Assembly: GCA_900538555.1 (NCBI GenBank)
Contig: UPYI01000002.1
Location: 186,001-250,000, forward strand
DNA length: 64,000 bases
Reading direction: 5' to 3'
Source: an uncultured Porphyromonadaceae bacterium
GTDB taxonomy: Bacteria > Bacteroidota > Bacteroidia > Bacteroidales > Barnesiellaceae
The notes beneath the pieces were generated by a model, which was given only the letters and a program-made list of their open reading frames with translations, was not told where the DNA came from and did not search any database. Below are positions 9,540-17,537 of the stretch, one piece after another. Each line of letters opens with the position of its first letter. Position 1 is the first letter of the stretch. A program made the position numbers and the translations under genes.

Positions 9540-10388
9540 TTATAAATTCATGATTTTTTTCGTCACGCGTTCGCCGTTGGCAAGTGCGATACGAACTAAA
9601 TAGATACCGTTCGATTCTCCTGCGAGGTCGATCGAAGCTTGATTGCCGGCAACGTTCAACGCACGTACGCTTTGTCCGGCGATATTGAATACCTGTACAC
9701 TCGTCATAGCTTCGCCCGATTCGAGTTCTACCGTTTTACCGGCGCATTTCACCGTTACATCGGCAACTTTCGCAGCATCGATTCCGGCCGGATCTTCTTT
9801 CCAGAAATAGATGTTGTCGAGGAAGAACGATCTTTCATAACCGCCGCTTCTACGCAACCAGAATGCACGGGTCTGCAAATTCGACAAATCGGGATGTCCG
9901 TCTTTTACCGTAGCATTCGCCAGATAATCTTCGAGTTTGACATCGATCGAAACCCATTGGTCTTTTTCCAGAACCGAGGTCACCTTCGATGCCCATGCGC
10001 TATCGAAAAGAATATCCACGTTGTCGATATTGGCACCTACCACATAAATATCGAAGTGCAGATAATCATACCCCGTAGCATCTACGGCAGAGTTGAAATC
10101 CAGACCGCCGGCACCGCCGTTCTGTTTCATGATGTAAAACATTTCGTCCGTCTCGGAGAAAGCGGCAAATCCGGAAGTCGCATTCGTACCACCCGTACCG
10201 GCTTGTACCGTAACACCTACCGAACCTTCATATACATCTGTATATATAGGCAATACCTTGCCGGCAGCATGAGTGGGAACCGGTGCGGCTGTGGCGGGGA
10301 GAGTTACATCCTGTGCAGTAGCGAAACTTGACATTCCGGCGATCAATACACCGGTCAAAAACAATCGAGTAAAATTCTCTTTTTTCAT
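9540..10388 (-). CDS. Single-module putative glycan-binding protein with T9SS-like tail
   Basis: 282 residues: signal peptide (about 1-26), one copy of the module (about 35-197) with PVPTHAAGKVLPIYTDVYEG, YDYLHFDIYVVG, and FFLDNIYFW, then a sorting-type tail (210-282) with VQVFNIAGQSV and GIYLVRIALANGERV. As in the two-module neighbour, the YPNP motif is absent. It is the first gene of the minus-strand polysaccharide locus and so nearest to the promoter. No catalytic motif is visible. It is probably exported and binds the same glycan as its multi-module neighbours; this is inference from domain sharing. Confidence 0.8.
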   Translation of the reverse strand: MKKENFTRLFLTGVLIAGMSSFATAQDVTLPATAAPVPTHAAGKVLPIYTDVYEGSVGVTVQAGTGGTNATSGFAAFSETDEMFYIMKQNGGAGGLDFNSAVDATGYDYLHFDIYVVGANIDNVDILFDSAWASKVTSVLEKDQWVSIDVKLEDYLANATVKDGHPDLSNLQTRAFWLRRSGGYERSFFLDNIYFWKEDPAGIDAAKVADVTVKCAGKTVELESGEAMTSVQVFNIAGQSVRALNVAGNQASIDLAGESNGIYLVRIALANGERVTKKIMNL

Positions 10389-10523
10389 GGTTTGATAACT
10401 TTTATGGTTTATAAAACTGAATAAATTGGGAAACTGGTATAAACTTCAACTTCGTTCAAGCTCTTTCTTGTTTCTGTATCCGGCTCGATTTCCGTTCCGG
10501 TTCATATCCCCTTTCCGACAGTG

Positions 10524-10531
10524 TAAAGGTA
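10524..10531 (-). promoter_or_regulatory. Candidate -7 box of the polysaccharide locus
   Basis: TACCTTTA on the minus strand, followed by ACAC..., resembles TAnnTTTG but has a mismatch and no TTTG at the usual distance. Transcription from here would give a leader of about 130 nt. An activator-dependent promoter with a poor -33 box would fit control by a hybrid two-component system. Confidence 0.35.
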
Positions 10532-10785
10532 ATATGACTTCCAAGAAGCGGCGTAAAAATATCCGGTGGGAAAATACAAAAAAACGGGTAAGTCGATTCC
10601 ATTTGTTACAAAAACCGGGACGAATAAAAAACAAATGCAAAAGCACGGTAGAAAAATACAAAATTCCGGTGCAAAAAACAAACACTTTTTTCAACACACA
10701 CTAATTATCAACATCTTACATATTAAATTAATTTATATCGCGTGCCAAATACCCCGTCCATCATTTTTCGCTTCCGATAAAAATA

Positions 10786-10948
10786 CCTATCTTTGGATAG
10801 CTCCGAAGATTGGAGGAGACTCGGCAGAGTTCAAACAAATTTGACTCTGCCCTCGACTTTCACTATCTTTGCGCTATGCGCGAACATAGGTGGCGGCTCG
10901 GCATAGTTCAAATAAATTTGACTCTGCCCTCGCCTTTCGCTATCTTTG
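10786..10948 (+). repeat. Promoter-bearing intergenic repeat array, about 2 units, period 76-77 bp
   Basis: Three -7 boxes TATCTTTG at 10788-10795, 10864-10871 and 10941-10948. The second and third are each preceded by TTTG (10840-10843, 10917-10920) at exactly 20 nt, and by the shared text CGGC[AT]-AG-TTCAAA-AAATTTGACTCTGCCCTCG. The last box lies 50 nt before the hybrid regulator start and is its likely promoter. Confidence 0.8.
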
Positions 10949-10997
10949 GATAAAATAGTGCGGTTGGGCATGATCAATTCGCAAAACCTGAAACACC

Positions 10998-13900
10998 ATG
11001 AAGCGTCTGTTCTCCATATTACTCGTCGGGATATTGTGCCACACACTGGCATACGGTTCTTATTTCCGAAACTATCAAGTCGAGGACGGTTTGTCGCACA
11101 ACAGCGTATGGACCGTAACTCAAGACAGCAAAGGGTTCGTCTGGTTCGGTACGAACGACGGGCTGAACCGGTTCGACGGCAAAGAGTTCCGCATATACCG
11201 CCGCACAGACGACTCGCCATACTCTCTCGGACACAGTTTCATCCACTCGATCAAAGAGATCTCCGGCAACCGGCTGTTGATCGGAACCCGCAACGGATTG
11301 TACCGCTACGACCGGGATTTCGACCGGTTCGAATACATCCCGGTGACCGGCAGCCGCAACAAGGAAGTGAACGTGAACGACATCATGGAAGACCTCAACG
11401 GAAACATCTGGGTTGCCTGCCACGGCGAAGGTTTGTGGAAACTGAATGCCGATTTGCAGGTAGTCGCCTCGTACACGTTCAAGAACGGGCTCCCCACCAA
11501 TTTCCTGTGGACGATCGTATCCGACCATTACGGCAATCTCTGGATCGGGTCTGCCGGCAGCGGGCTGGTACACTTCGACCCGCGCAACGCGATCTTCACG
11601 CCGATCACTACCCGCGACGGCATGAATCTGGAAGGGCAGTCGATTTACAGCATCTTTTGCGACAACGACAATACGCTGTGGATCGGCACTTCGACCAACG
11701 GTCTGTTCAAATACAACCACATCACCGGTAAAGCGGAACACTACCTGAAAAATACCAGTAGCGTGAAAGCCATCACCCGCTACTCGGACAACGAGTTGAT
11801 CATGGGATCGGAAAAGGGACTGGTGCTGTTCGACAAGGCTGCCGCCAACTACCGGATTATCCGCGACAGCGACTCGGACAACGCCACCGACAACTCGATC
11901 TTTTCGATTGCCCGCGACCATGAAGGGGCTTTCTGGATCGGCACTTATTTCGGCGGTGTCAATTACTTCTCTCCGGCAACAAACGATTTCCTCTACTACA
12001 ACAACCTGCTCGAAAGCTCGTCGCAGAAATACATCATCAGCGGATTTACCGACGATGCCGACGGGTCGATGCTCATATCGACCCACAACAACAATGTGAT
12101 CTACCGCTTCGACCCGTTGCGCCACCGACGCGAAAAAGCATTCGAAGTCAGTTATAATAATGTACAAAGCCTGCTCCGCGACGGCGACAAACTCTATGTA
12201 GGCGTGTACGACCGCGGAGTGGATGTGCTGTCGCTGCCGAGCGGTCGCCCGATCGAAAACCTGAAAATCAACATCGTCGAAGGAAACTCCATATACCGGA
12301 TCGCCGACGGCGGCATCCTTTTCGCCCTGCAAGAGGGCGGCTGCATCTACCAAGACCGGCGCGGCAACCGGCAACGTATCGAGAAACTCGCGCAAATCCT
12401 CATCGCCAGCATCGCACAAGACAACCGGGGCACCGTCTGGTTCGCCACCTACGGCAACGGGCTGTACGGCTGGAAATCGGACGGCTCGTGGATTCATCAG
12501 ACTGGCGAACTGGGAAATACTTCGGAGACCTCCGACAACGGGCTCACCAGTCTCGCGGTATTCGGCGACCAATTGTGGATCGGCACCAAAAACCGCGGCG
12601 TCATCCTGTTCGACATCCCCCAAAACAAAACCGTGCGCACATTCCGCAAAAGCGACGGCATACCCTCCGATCTCATCCAGTCGGTTCTATGCGACGAAAA
12701 CGGCAATATCTGGGTCGGAACGAAAGAAGGAATCGCCCGTATTTCCGCCCGCGCCCACGACATCAAATCGTTCGGATATATCGGGAAAGAGGTTCTGTGC
12801 AATCTGCGCAGTTCGCACCGGGCGGCAGACAACCGCCTATACTTCGGCGGCTCGAACGGATTCATCGTTCTCAACCCGAGCGAATGGACAACCAACGAAT
12901 CGGTACCGCCCGTTGTCATCACCGGGCTGAAAGTGGCGAACCGGAAAGTTTCGCCCGGCGAAGAACATTCGTTGCTCGAACGGGCAGTGGAATGCACCGA
13001 AGAGGTCGTATTGAAACGCAGCCAGTCGAATTTCACATTCGAATTCGCTTCGCTCAGTTACATCTATCCCGAAGCGAACCGTTACGCCTACAAACTCGAC
13101 GGGTTCGACAAAGAGTGGACTTATACCGAAGCCAATACAGCCCCCTACATGAACATACCGGCTGGCAAATACGTATTCCGGGTAAAAGGGACGAACAACG
13201 ACGGCAAATGGAACGAGGTACCGACATCGATCACCGTACGGATCACCCCTCCGCTCTACCAGAACACCTACATGATCTTGCTCTATATCCTCATCACGGC
13301 AAGCATCATAGCTCTCTTTATCAAATGGTATCTGCGCAATCTGGACAAGAAACAACGCGAAAAAGAGTATAAATATCAAATCGCGAAAGAGAAGGAGATG
13401 TATGAACAGAAAATCAACTTCTTCACCGACATCGCCCACGAGATACGCACCCCGCTGTCGTTGATTACCGCTCCGCTCGAAAACATCATCGCATCGAACG
13501 ACGGCAACGAACAGACCCGCAAAAATCTGGTCACGATCGAACGGAATACCAACCGGTTGCTCGATCTGGTAAACCAGTTGCTCGATTTCCGCAAGATCGA
13601 AAACGACATGTTCCTGCTCAAATACCGTTACCGGAATGTCGTCACCATCGTGCAGAAAGTCTACGACCAATATGCACAAAGTGCCGTATCACGGGGCATA
13701 AACATTTCGCTCACATTGCCCGAACAGAAGATATTGAGCTACATCGACTCGGAAGCCCTGTACAAGATTATCAGCAACCTGCTCTCCAATGCCGTCAAGT
13801 TCGCCCGCTCCTCCATCCGGGTGCAGCTTACTACCGAGGACGAGAAGATGCTGCTCACAGTCGAGGACGACGGTATCGGAATCAAAAAAGAGTTTCTCGA

Positions 13901-14924
13901 AAAAATCTTCGAACCGTTCTATCAGGTCGAAGTCGCCGACACGCCCAACTACAAGGGATCGGGGCTGGGGCTGTCCCTGTCCAAATCGCTGGCACGCAAA
14001 CTGCGGGGCGACATCCGCGTCCAATCGACTTTCGGCGAAGGCACCTTGTTCACACTCGAACTGCCTATACTGGCAGAAGAAAATCTGACCCAGCCTGCCG
14101 CCGAACCCGAACCTGCCGCTGCCGATACGCAGGAAACCGACGATACCCCCGAAAACAAAACGGGAAATACCGCCGTGCTTATCGTCGAAGACAACGAAGA
14201 ACTGCGCGATTTCATACACGGCTGTCTCGCCGAATACTATACCGTTTACGAAGCCGAAAACGGTATCAAGGCACTGGAAGTGATCGAAGCCAACACGATC
14301 GACATCATCGTCTCGGACATCGTGATGCCCGGCATGGACGGCATAGAGCTATGCAACGAGCTGAAAACCAATCCGGCTTACTCGCACCTGCCCATCATCC
14401 TGCTTTCGGCGAAAACCGACACATCCAGCAAGATCGACGCATTGAAGAAAGGCGCAGATGTCTATATGGAAAAACCGTTCTCGCTCGAACAACTGAAAGC
14501 GCAGATCAGCAGCATCGTGGAAAACCGGGCGAACATCCGCAAGAAATTCGTGGAATCGCCGCTATCCTACTTCAAACAAGAAAAAGACCAGTCGGAAAAC
14601 GCCGAATTTATCCGAAAGCTGAACGCGTTCATATTCAACAATATGTCCGACGAGAAATTCTCGATCGACAGTCTTTCGAGCGAGTTCGCGATCAGCCGCA
14701 CCAACTTCCAGAAGAAAATCAAGAGCATCACGGGATTGACGCCCAACGACTATATCAAGCTCATCCGGCTCAACAAAAGTGCCGAGTTGCTCGCTACCGG
14801 AAAATACAGGATCAACGAAGTCTGTTTTCTGGTAGGCTTCAATACCCCTTCCTACTTCTCCAAATGCTTCTTCGAGCATTTCGGAAAGTTGCCGAAAGAA
14901 TTCATGCAAAACAACCAAGAATAA
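10998..14924 (+). CDS. Hybrid two-component system sensor kinase/response regulator (HTCS)
   Basis: 1308 residues, the normal size for this Bacteroidota family. Signal peptide (1-20), then about 14 Reg_prop beta-propeller repeats (YFRNYQVEDGLSHNSV, GFVWFGTNDGLNRFDG, NLWIGSAGSGL and similar), a Y_Y_Y domain (about 690-755, YAYKLDGFDKEW), one membrane helix (about 760-780), a HisKA domain with His814 in TDIAHEIRTPLS, an HATPase_c domain (GSGLGLSLSK), a receiver domain with Asp1107 in DIIVSDIVMPGMDG, and a C-terminal AraC-type DNA-binding domain (about 1205-1308). Such proteins sense an oligosaccharide in the periplasm and activate the adjacent locus. It is divergent from the module/GH5/susC operon, which is its presumed target. 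Confidence 0.96.
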   Translation: MKRLFSILLVGILCHTLAYGSYFRNYQVEDGLSHNSVWTVTQDSKGFVWFGTNDGLNRFDGKEFRIYRRTDDSPYSLGHSFIHSIKEISGNRLLIGTRNGLYRYDRDFDRFEYIPVTGSRNKEVNVNDIMEDLNGNIWVACHGEGLWKLNADLQVVASYTFKNGLPTNFLWTIVSDHYGNLWIGSAGSGLVHFDPRNAIFTPITTRDGMNLEGQSIYSIFCDNDNTLWIGTSTNGLFKYNHITGKAEHYLKNTSSVKAITRYSDNELIMGSEKGLVLFDKAAANYRIIRDSDSDNATDNSIFSIARDHEGAFWIGTYFGGVNYFSPATNDFLYYNNLLESSSQKYIISGFTDDADGSMLISTHNNNVIYRFDPLRHRREKAFEVSYNNVQSLLRDGDKLYVGVYDRGVDVLSLPSGRPIENLKINIVEGNSIYRIADGGILFALQEGGCIYQDRRGNRQRIEKLAQILIASIAQDNRGTVWFATYGNGLYGWKSDGSWIHQTGELGNTSETSDNGLTSLAVFGDQLWIGTKNRGVILFDIPQNKTVRTFRKSDGIPSDLIQSVLCDENGNIWVGTKEGIARISARAHDIKSFGYIGKEVLCNLRSSHRAADNRLYFGGSNGFIVLNPSEWTTNESVPPVVITGLKVANRKVSPGEEHSLLERAVECTEEVVLKRSQSNFTFEFASLSYIYPEANRYAYKLDGFDKEWTYTEANTAPYMNIPAGKYVFRVKGTNNDGKWNEVPTSITVRITPPLYQNTYMILLYILITASIIALFIKWYLRNLDKKQREKEYKYQIAKEKEMYEQKINFFTDIAHEIRTPLSLITAPLENIIASNDGNEQTRKNLVTIERNTNRLLDLVNQLLDFRKIENDMFLLKYRYRNVVTIVQKVYDQYAQSAVSRGINISLTLPEQKILSYIDSEALYKIISNLLSNAVKFARSSIRVQLTTEDEKMLLTVEDDGIGIKKEFLEKIFEPFYQVEVADTPNYKGSGLGLSLSKSLARKLRGDIRVQSTFGEGTLFTLELPILAEENLTQPAAEPEPAAADTQETDDTPENKTGNTAVLIVEDNEELRDFIHGCLAEYYTVYEAENGIKALEVIEANTIDIIVSDIVMPGMDGIELCNELKTNPAYSHLPIILLSAKTDTSSKIDALKKGADVYMEKPFSLEQLKAQISSIVENRANIRKKFVESPLSYFKQEKDQSENAEFIRKLNAFIFNNMSDEKFSIDSLSSEFAISRTNFQKKIKSITGLTPNDYIKLIRLNKSAELLATGKYRINEVCFLVGFNTPSYFSKCFFEHFGKLPKEFMQNNQE

Positions 14925-14943
14925 TCTTATAAAAAGAACAGAC

Positions 14944-15714
14944 ATGAACTTCAAAAGATCTCTAATCATCGCCCTGCTGTTGCTCCTCACCGGATCGATA
15001 GCGGCACAAACGGCAGAGAACAAAAAATATACCCTGCTACTCACCGGCGCATCGTTCGCCGTACCGGTAAACGGCTGGTTCGAACTGGGCTGCCGCAAAC
15101 TCGAAGCCACCCCGATCAACCGGGCTGTCAGCGGCGAATCCATCGCCTGCACCGCCAATAAGATGGAAAAAGGCACACTCTACTCCCGCGAAGAACTGGA
15201 AAACATCGACGCATTGGTGATCATGCACGTACACGACCGCGACGTATATGACGAATCGCAACTGAAAGAAAACTATACCGATTACAAAACACCCTTCGAC
15301 TATTGCGACTATGCACAGGCATACGACTACGTAATCAAACGATACATGACCGAATGCTACGAGTTGCGCAACGACTCTACGTCGAAATATTTCAACACCT
15401 CTACCGGCAAACCGGCTGTCATCGTATTGTGTACCCACTGGAACGACACCCGTGCCACCTACAACGAAGCGATCCGGAAACTTGCCGCCAAGTGGGGACT
15501 GCCACTCGTCGAGTTCGACAAATACATCGGATTCTCTAAAAACGAAGTGCATCCGGTGACCAAACAGCAAATCAGCCTGATATACTCCGGCGGCGACTCG
15601 CAGACCGTCGATGGCGTAAAATACGGCTGGCATCCGCAAGGAGGCGAACAACGCTATATCCAGCAGCGCATGGCTGCCATATTCTGCAACTTGATGCAAA
15701 ACATCTTATACTAA
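14944..15714 (+). CDS. Secreted SGNH-hydrolase-like protein (resembles DUF5040)
   Basis: 256 residues with a signal peptide (about 1-21, ending AAQ). A possible block I serine is Ser37 in LLLTGASFAV (GAS in place of GDS), and a late HPQGG motif (His230) sits where SGNH enzymes have their catalytic His, although the usual Asp two or three residues before it is not seen. Other conserved-looking stretches are IMHVHDRDVYDE and VIVLCTHWNDTRATYNEA. It begins 19 nt after the hybrid regulator, so probably shares its transcript. It may be an esterase or deacetylase on glycan side chains, but the function is not established and the active site is incomplete by strict criteria. Confidence 0.6.
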   Translation: MNFKRSLIIALLLLLTGSIAAQTAENKKYTLLLTGASFAVPVNGWFELGCRKLEATPINRAVSGESIACTANKMEKGTLYSREELENIDALVIMHVHDRDVYDESQLKENYTDYKTPFDYCDYAQAYDYVIKRYMTECYELRNDSTSKYFNTSTGKPAVIVLCTHWNDTRATYNEAIRKLAAKWGLPLVEFDKYIGFSKNEVHPVTKQQISLIYSGGDSQTVDGVKYGWHPQGGEQRYIQQRMAAIFCNLMQNILY

Positions 15715-15751
15715 AACCCAATTTCAGTCCCTATCTGTATTGGCAGCACGA

Positions 15752-15787
15752 GGGGTTGTATCGAAACGCAAGTTTTGATGCAGCCCC
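15752..15787 (+). terminator. Intrinsic terminator, palindromic repeat copy 1
   Basis: A 36-nt hairpin opening GGGGTTG and closing CAGCCCC, with inner AAAC/GTTT pairing, followed by TTTT. It ends the HTCS/SGNH transcript. A close relative lies at 57967-58002. Confidence 0.75.
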
Positions 15788-15846
15788 TTTTCGATGCGTT
15801 AGAATATCTGAAAGAATCTCTTTTTTCGGAAAAAGGCATAAAAAAA

Positions 15847-15886
15847 CAGATGCCTGCCACAACCAGCAAGCATCCGTTTTTTTTCG
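15847..15886. terminator. Bidirectional terminator downstream of ferredoxin
   Basis: GATGC...GCATC stem with an inner TGC/GCA pair. A run of eight T follows on the plus strand and seven T on the minus strand, so it can stop the ferredoxin transcript and any read-through from the left. Confidence 0.65.
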
Positions 15887-15897
15887 TCAGCGATAGA

Positions 15898-16065
15898 TTA
15901 CGCTTCGTGAATAGCGTCGTTCGGGCAAACACTTGCACAAGTTCCGCAATCCAAGCATTTATCTGCGTCGATTACATAGATATCGCCCTCAGAAATAGCT
16001 TCAACCGGACATTCGCCAATGCAAGTTCCGCAAGCTACACAATCGTCGTTTATTACGTAAGCCAT
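15898..16065 (-). CDS. 2[4Fe-4S] ferredoxin, 55 residues
   Basis: A short gene encoding a classic bacterial two-cluster ferredoxin: residues 9-19 contain CVACGTCIGEC followed by P, and residues 37-47 contain CLDCGTCASVC followed by P, giving two CxxCxxC...CP motifs. Length matches clostridial-type ferredoxins. It acts as a cytoplasmic low-potential electron carrier, for example for pyruvate:ferredoxin oxidoreductase. A candidate -7 box TACATTTG (minus strand, 16115-16122) lies about 50 nt upstream, and a terminator follows directly. It is a single-gene unit. Confidence 0.95.
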   Translation of the reverse strand: MAYVINDDCVACGTCIGECPVEAISEGDIYVIDADKCLDCGTCASVCPNDAIHEA

Positions 16066-16240
16066 AGTTGTAAAAATTTTAAGTTAGACTTATTAGTTTT
16101 CAATATGTGTTCTGCAAATGTAGCACTTTTCTCGAAGCAAACGCGCCGGAAAGTCTAATTTATATTCAGTAAAAAGAAGAAAACAAAACATAACAATTGA
16201 TATACAACGCATTAAACAACAAACAACCGATAAAACGACA

Positions 16241-16255
16241 CTGAATATTTTTCAG
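16241..16255. promoter_or_regulatory. Candidate ARG box
   Basis: CTGAATATTTTTCAG is a near-palindrome close to the known ArgR site pattern TGAAT-N4-ATTCA. Related half sites are seen around 16273-16280 (TTATTCAG) and at about 16953-16960 in front of the acetyltransferase gene. Confidence 0.5.
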
Positions 16256-16294
16256 ACCGGCAGACCGTTTCGTTATTCAGAACTGCAAATATAC

Positions 16295-16337
16295 TGTATA
16301 TATGCAATATTTTCACCCAAAACATTGCATATATACA
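16295..16337. promoter_or_regulatory. Perfect 14-bp inverted repeat upstream of argR
   Basis: TGTATATATGCAAT at 16295-16308 is repeated as its exact reverse complement at 16324-16337, with a 15-nt spacer. It lies about 110 nt before argR. It is probably an operator, or a second ArgR-type site, controlling the arginine operon. The spacing differs from a classical 18-bp ARG box, so another regulator is possible. Confidence 0.6.
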
Positions 16338-16449
16338 AAAAATATATTTCCTTTGCACCGAATTTACAACCGGGCAGACCGATTCGGCACAAGCGATGCA
16401 ACAGCCGCACCCCGACGATCACCGCCCCTTGTAGCAAAACGACACCGAT

Positions 16450-16938
16450 ATGAAAAAGAAAAGCGAACGCCTGCAAACGATTAAAGAGATCATACTCGAT
16501 AACCGCATCGGAAACCAAGAAGAGCTGTTGGCTCGTCTGAAAGAAAAAGGGTTCGATCTTACACAAGCCACCTTATCGCGCGATCTGAAACAGTTGAAAA
16601 TCGTCAAAGTGCCCGATAACGACGGGGGGTACATCTACGTAATGCCCGAATCGGGAGGCATTGCCAAACTGATCCGCGACAAAGTAAAGCCCCACGCTTC
16701 GGCACCCGCCGGCGGATTCATCTCCATCAGCTTTTCGGGAAATCTGGCGGTCATCAAGACCCGCCCCGGATATGCCAGCGGTATCGCTTACGACATCGAC
16801 ACCGACGCCGTATCGGACGACATACTCGGAACGATCGCCGGCGACGACACCATATTGGTGATACTCAGCGACCACACCTCCAAGACTGCGGCACTGAAAG
16901 TACTGGCACAGTTCATACCTGCCATCAACGACTTGTAA
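16450..16938 (+). CDS. argR: Arginine repressor
   Basis: 162 residues, normal for ArgR. The N-terminal winged helix (1-70) contains RLQTIKEIILDNRIGNQEELLARL and the recognition segment TQATLSRDLKQLKIVKV (written in two parts). The C-terminal hexamerisation and arginine-binding domain (about 85-160) contains KTRPGYASGIAYDID and LGTIAGDDTILVI. It is the first gene of an arginine operon and probably represses it with arginine as co-repressor. ARG-box-like motifs and a long inverted repeat stand upstream, which fits autoregulation. Confidence 0.95.
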   Translation: MKKKSERLQTIKEIILDNRIGNQEELLARLKEKGFDLTQATLSRDLKQLKIVKVPDNDGGYIYVMPESGGIAKLIRDKVKPHASAPAGGFISISFSGNLAVIKTRPGYASGIAYDIDTDAVSDDILGTIAGDDTILVILSDHTSKTAALKVLAQFIPAINDL

Positions 16939-16966
16939 ACAAATTCACAAATTATTCAGTATATAC

Positions 16967-17518
16967 ATGGAAAATGTTGAGGTGTTAATTGCCGGAGAAG
17001 AACATATCCGGTATGTAGACACGATTCTTGAAACCATAGAGACCGCCGCCAAGATACGCGGCACGGGTATTGCCAAACGGTCGCCCGAATACGTAAAGCA
17101 GAAAATGCTGGAAAACAAAGCTATCATCGCCTTGTGCGGCGAAACGTTCGCCGGATTCTGTTACATCGAAAGTTGGAGCAACAAACAGTTCGTAGCCAAC
17201 TCCGGTCTGATCGTAGCCCCGGAATTCCGGGGTATCGGACTGGCAAAACGAATCAAGAAACGGGCGTTCCAACTCTCGCGGAAACGCTTCCCCGAAGCGA
17301 AAATATTCGGACTGACTACCGGCGGTGCCGTCATGAAAATCAATTCGGATTTGGGCTACCGTCCGGTCATATTCGCCTCGCTCACCGACGACCCGGCATT
17401 CTGGAAAGGATGCGAAAACTGTGTGAACTTCGACATTCTGCAACGCAACAACCGACGGATGTGTCTTTGCACCGCCATGCTCTACGACCCGAAAGAACAC
17501 GAGAACGACCCGAAATAA
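16967..17518 (+). CDS. GNAT-family acyltransferase of the arginine operon (candidate first-step enzyme)
   Basis: 183 residues. A GNAT fold is recognised by GLIVAPEFRGIGLAKRIKKR (residues about 80-99: motif A with the acyl-CoA pyrophosphate loop R-G-I-G-L-A) and by the later TTGGAVMKINSDLGYRPV. It is located between argR and argG. Bacteroidota generally lack a classical ArgA or ArgJ at this locus, and Bacteroides fragilis is known to make arginine through N-succinylated intermediates. This protein is therefore a good candidate for the enzyme that acylates glutamate, with acetyl-CoA or succinyl-CoA. The substrate is inference from position only. Confidence 0.8.
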   Translation: MENVEVLIAGEEHIRYVDTILETIETAAKIRGTGIAKRSPEYVKQKMLENKAIIALCGETFAGFCYIESWSNKQFVANSGLIVAPEFRGIGLAKRIKKRAFQLSRKRFPEAKIFGLTTGGAVMKINSDLGYRPVIFASLTDDPAFWKGCENCVNFDILQRNNRRMCLCTAMLYDPKEHENDPK

Positions 17519-17537
17519 CCTCTATCCAAAACCGTTA

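Larger units (their letters stand above)
10389..10997. other. Divergent intergenic region between the sugar locus and its regulator
   Basis: 609 bases with no convincing gene. The left part should hold the leader and promoter of the minus-strand locus; a weak -7 candidate (TACCTTTA on the minus strand) lies at 10524-10531. The middle (about 10570-10760) is A+T rich with A-tracts and no structure that I recognise; it may contain the DNA site of the hybrid regulator. The right part holds the promoter-bearing repeat array. Confidence 0.6.
16066..16449. other. Intergenic regulatory region between ferredoxin and argR
   Basis: 384 bases without a gene. It holds the ferredoxin promoter at its left end and, from about 16160 on, several TTCAG / CTGAA motifs like halves of ARG boxes, plus a long perfect inverted repeat before argR. 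Confidence 0.7.

Noticed and set aside
10426..10844. Small open frames in the divergent intergenic region
   Set aside because: Basic, low-complexity products from A-rich sequence, without ribosome site or family likeness.
11019..12623. 534-codon open frame on the minus strand
   Set aside because: Antisense shadow of the hybrid regulator's propeller region; no start signal and no family likeness.
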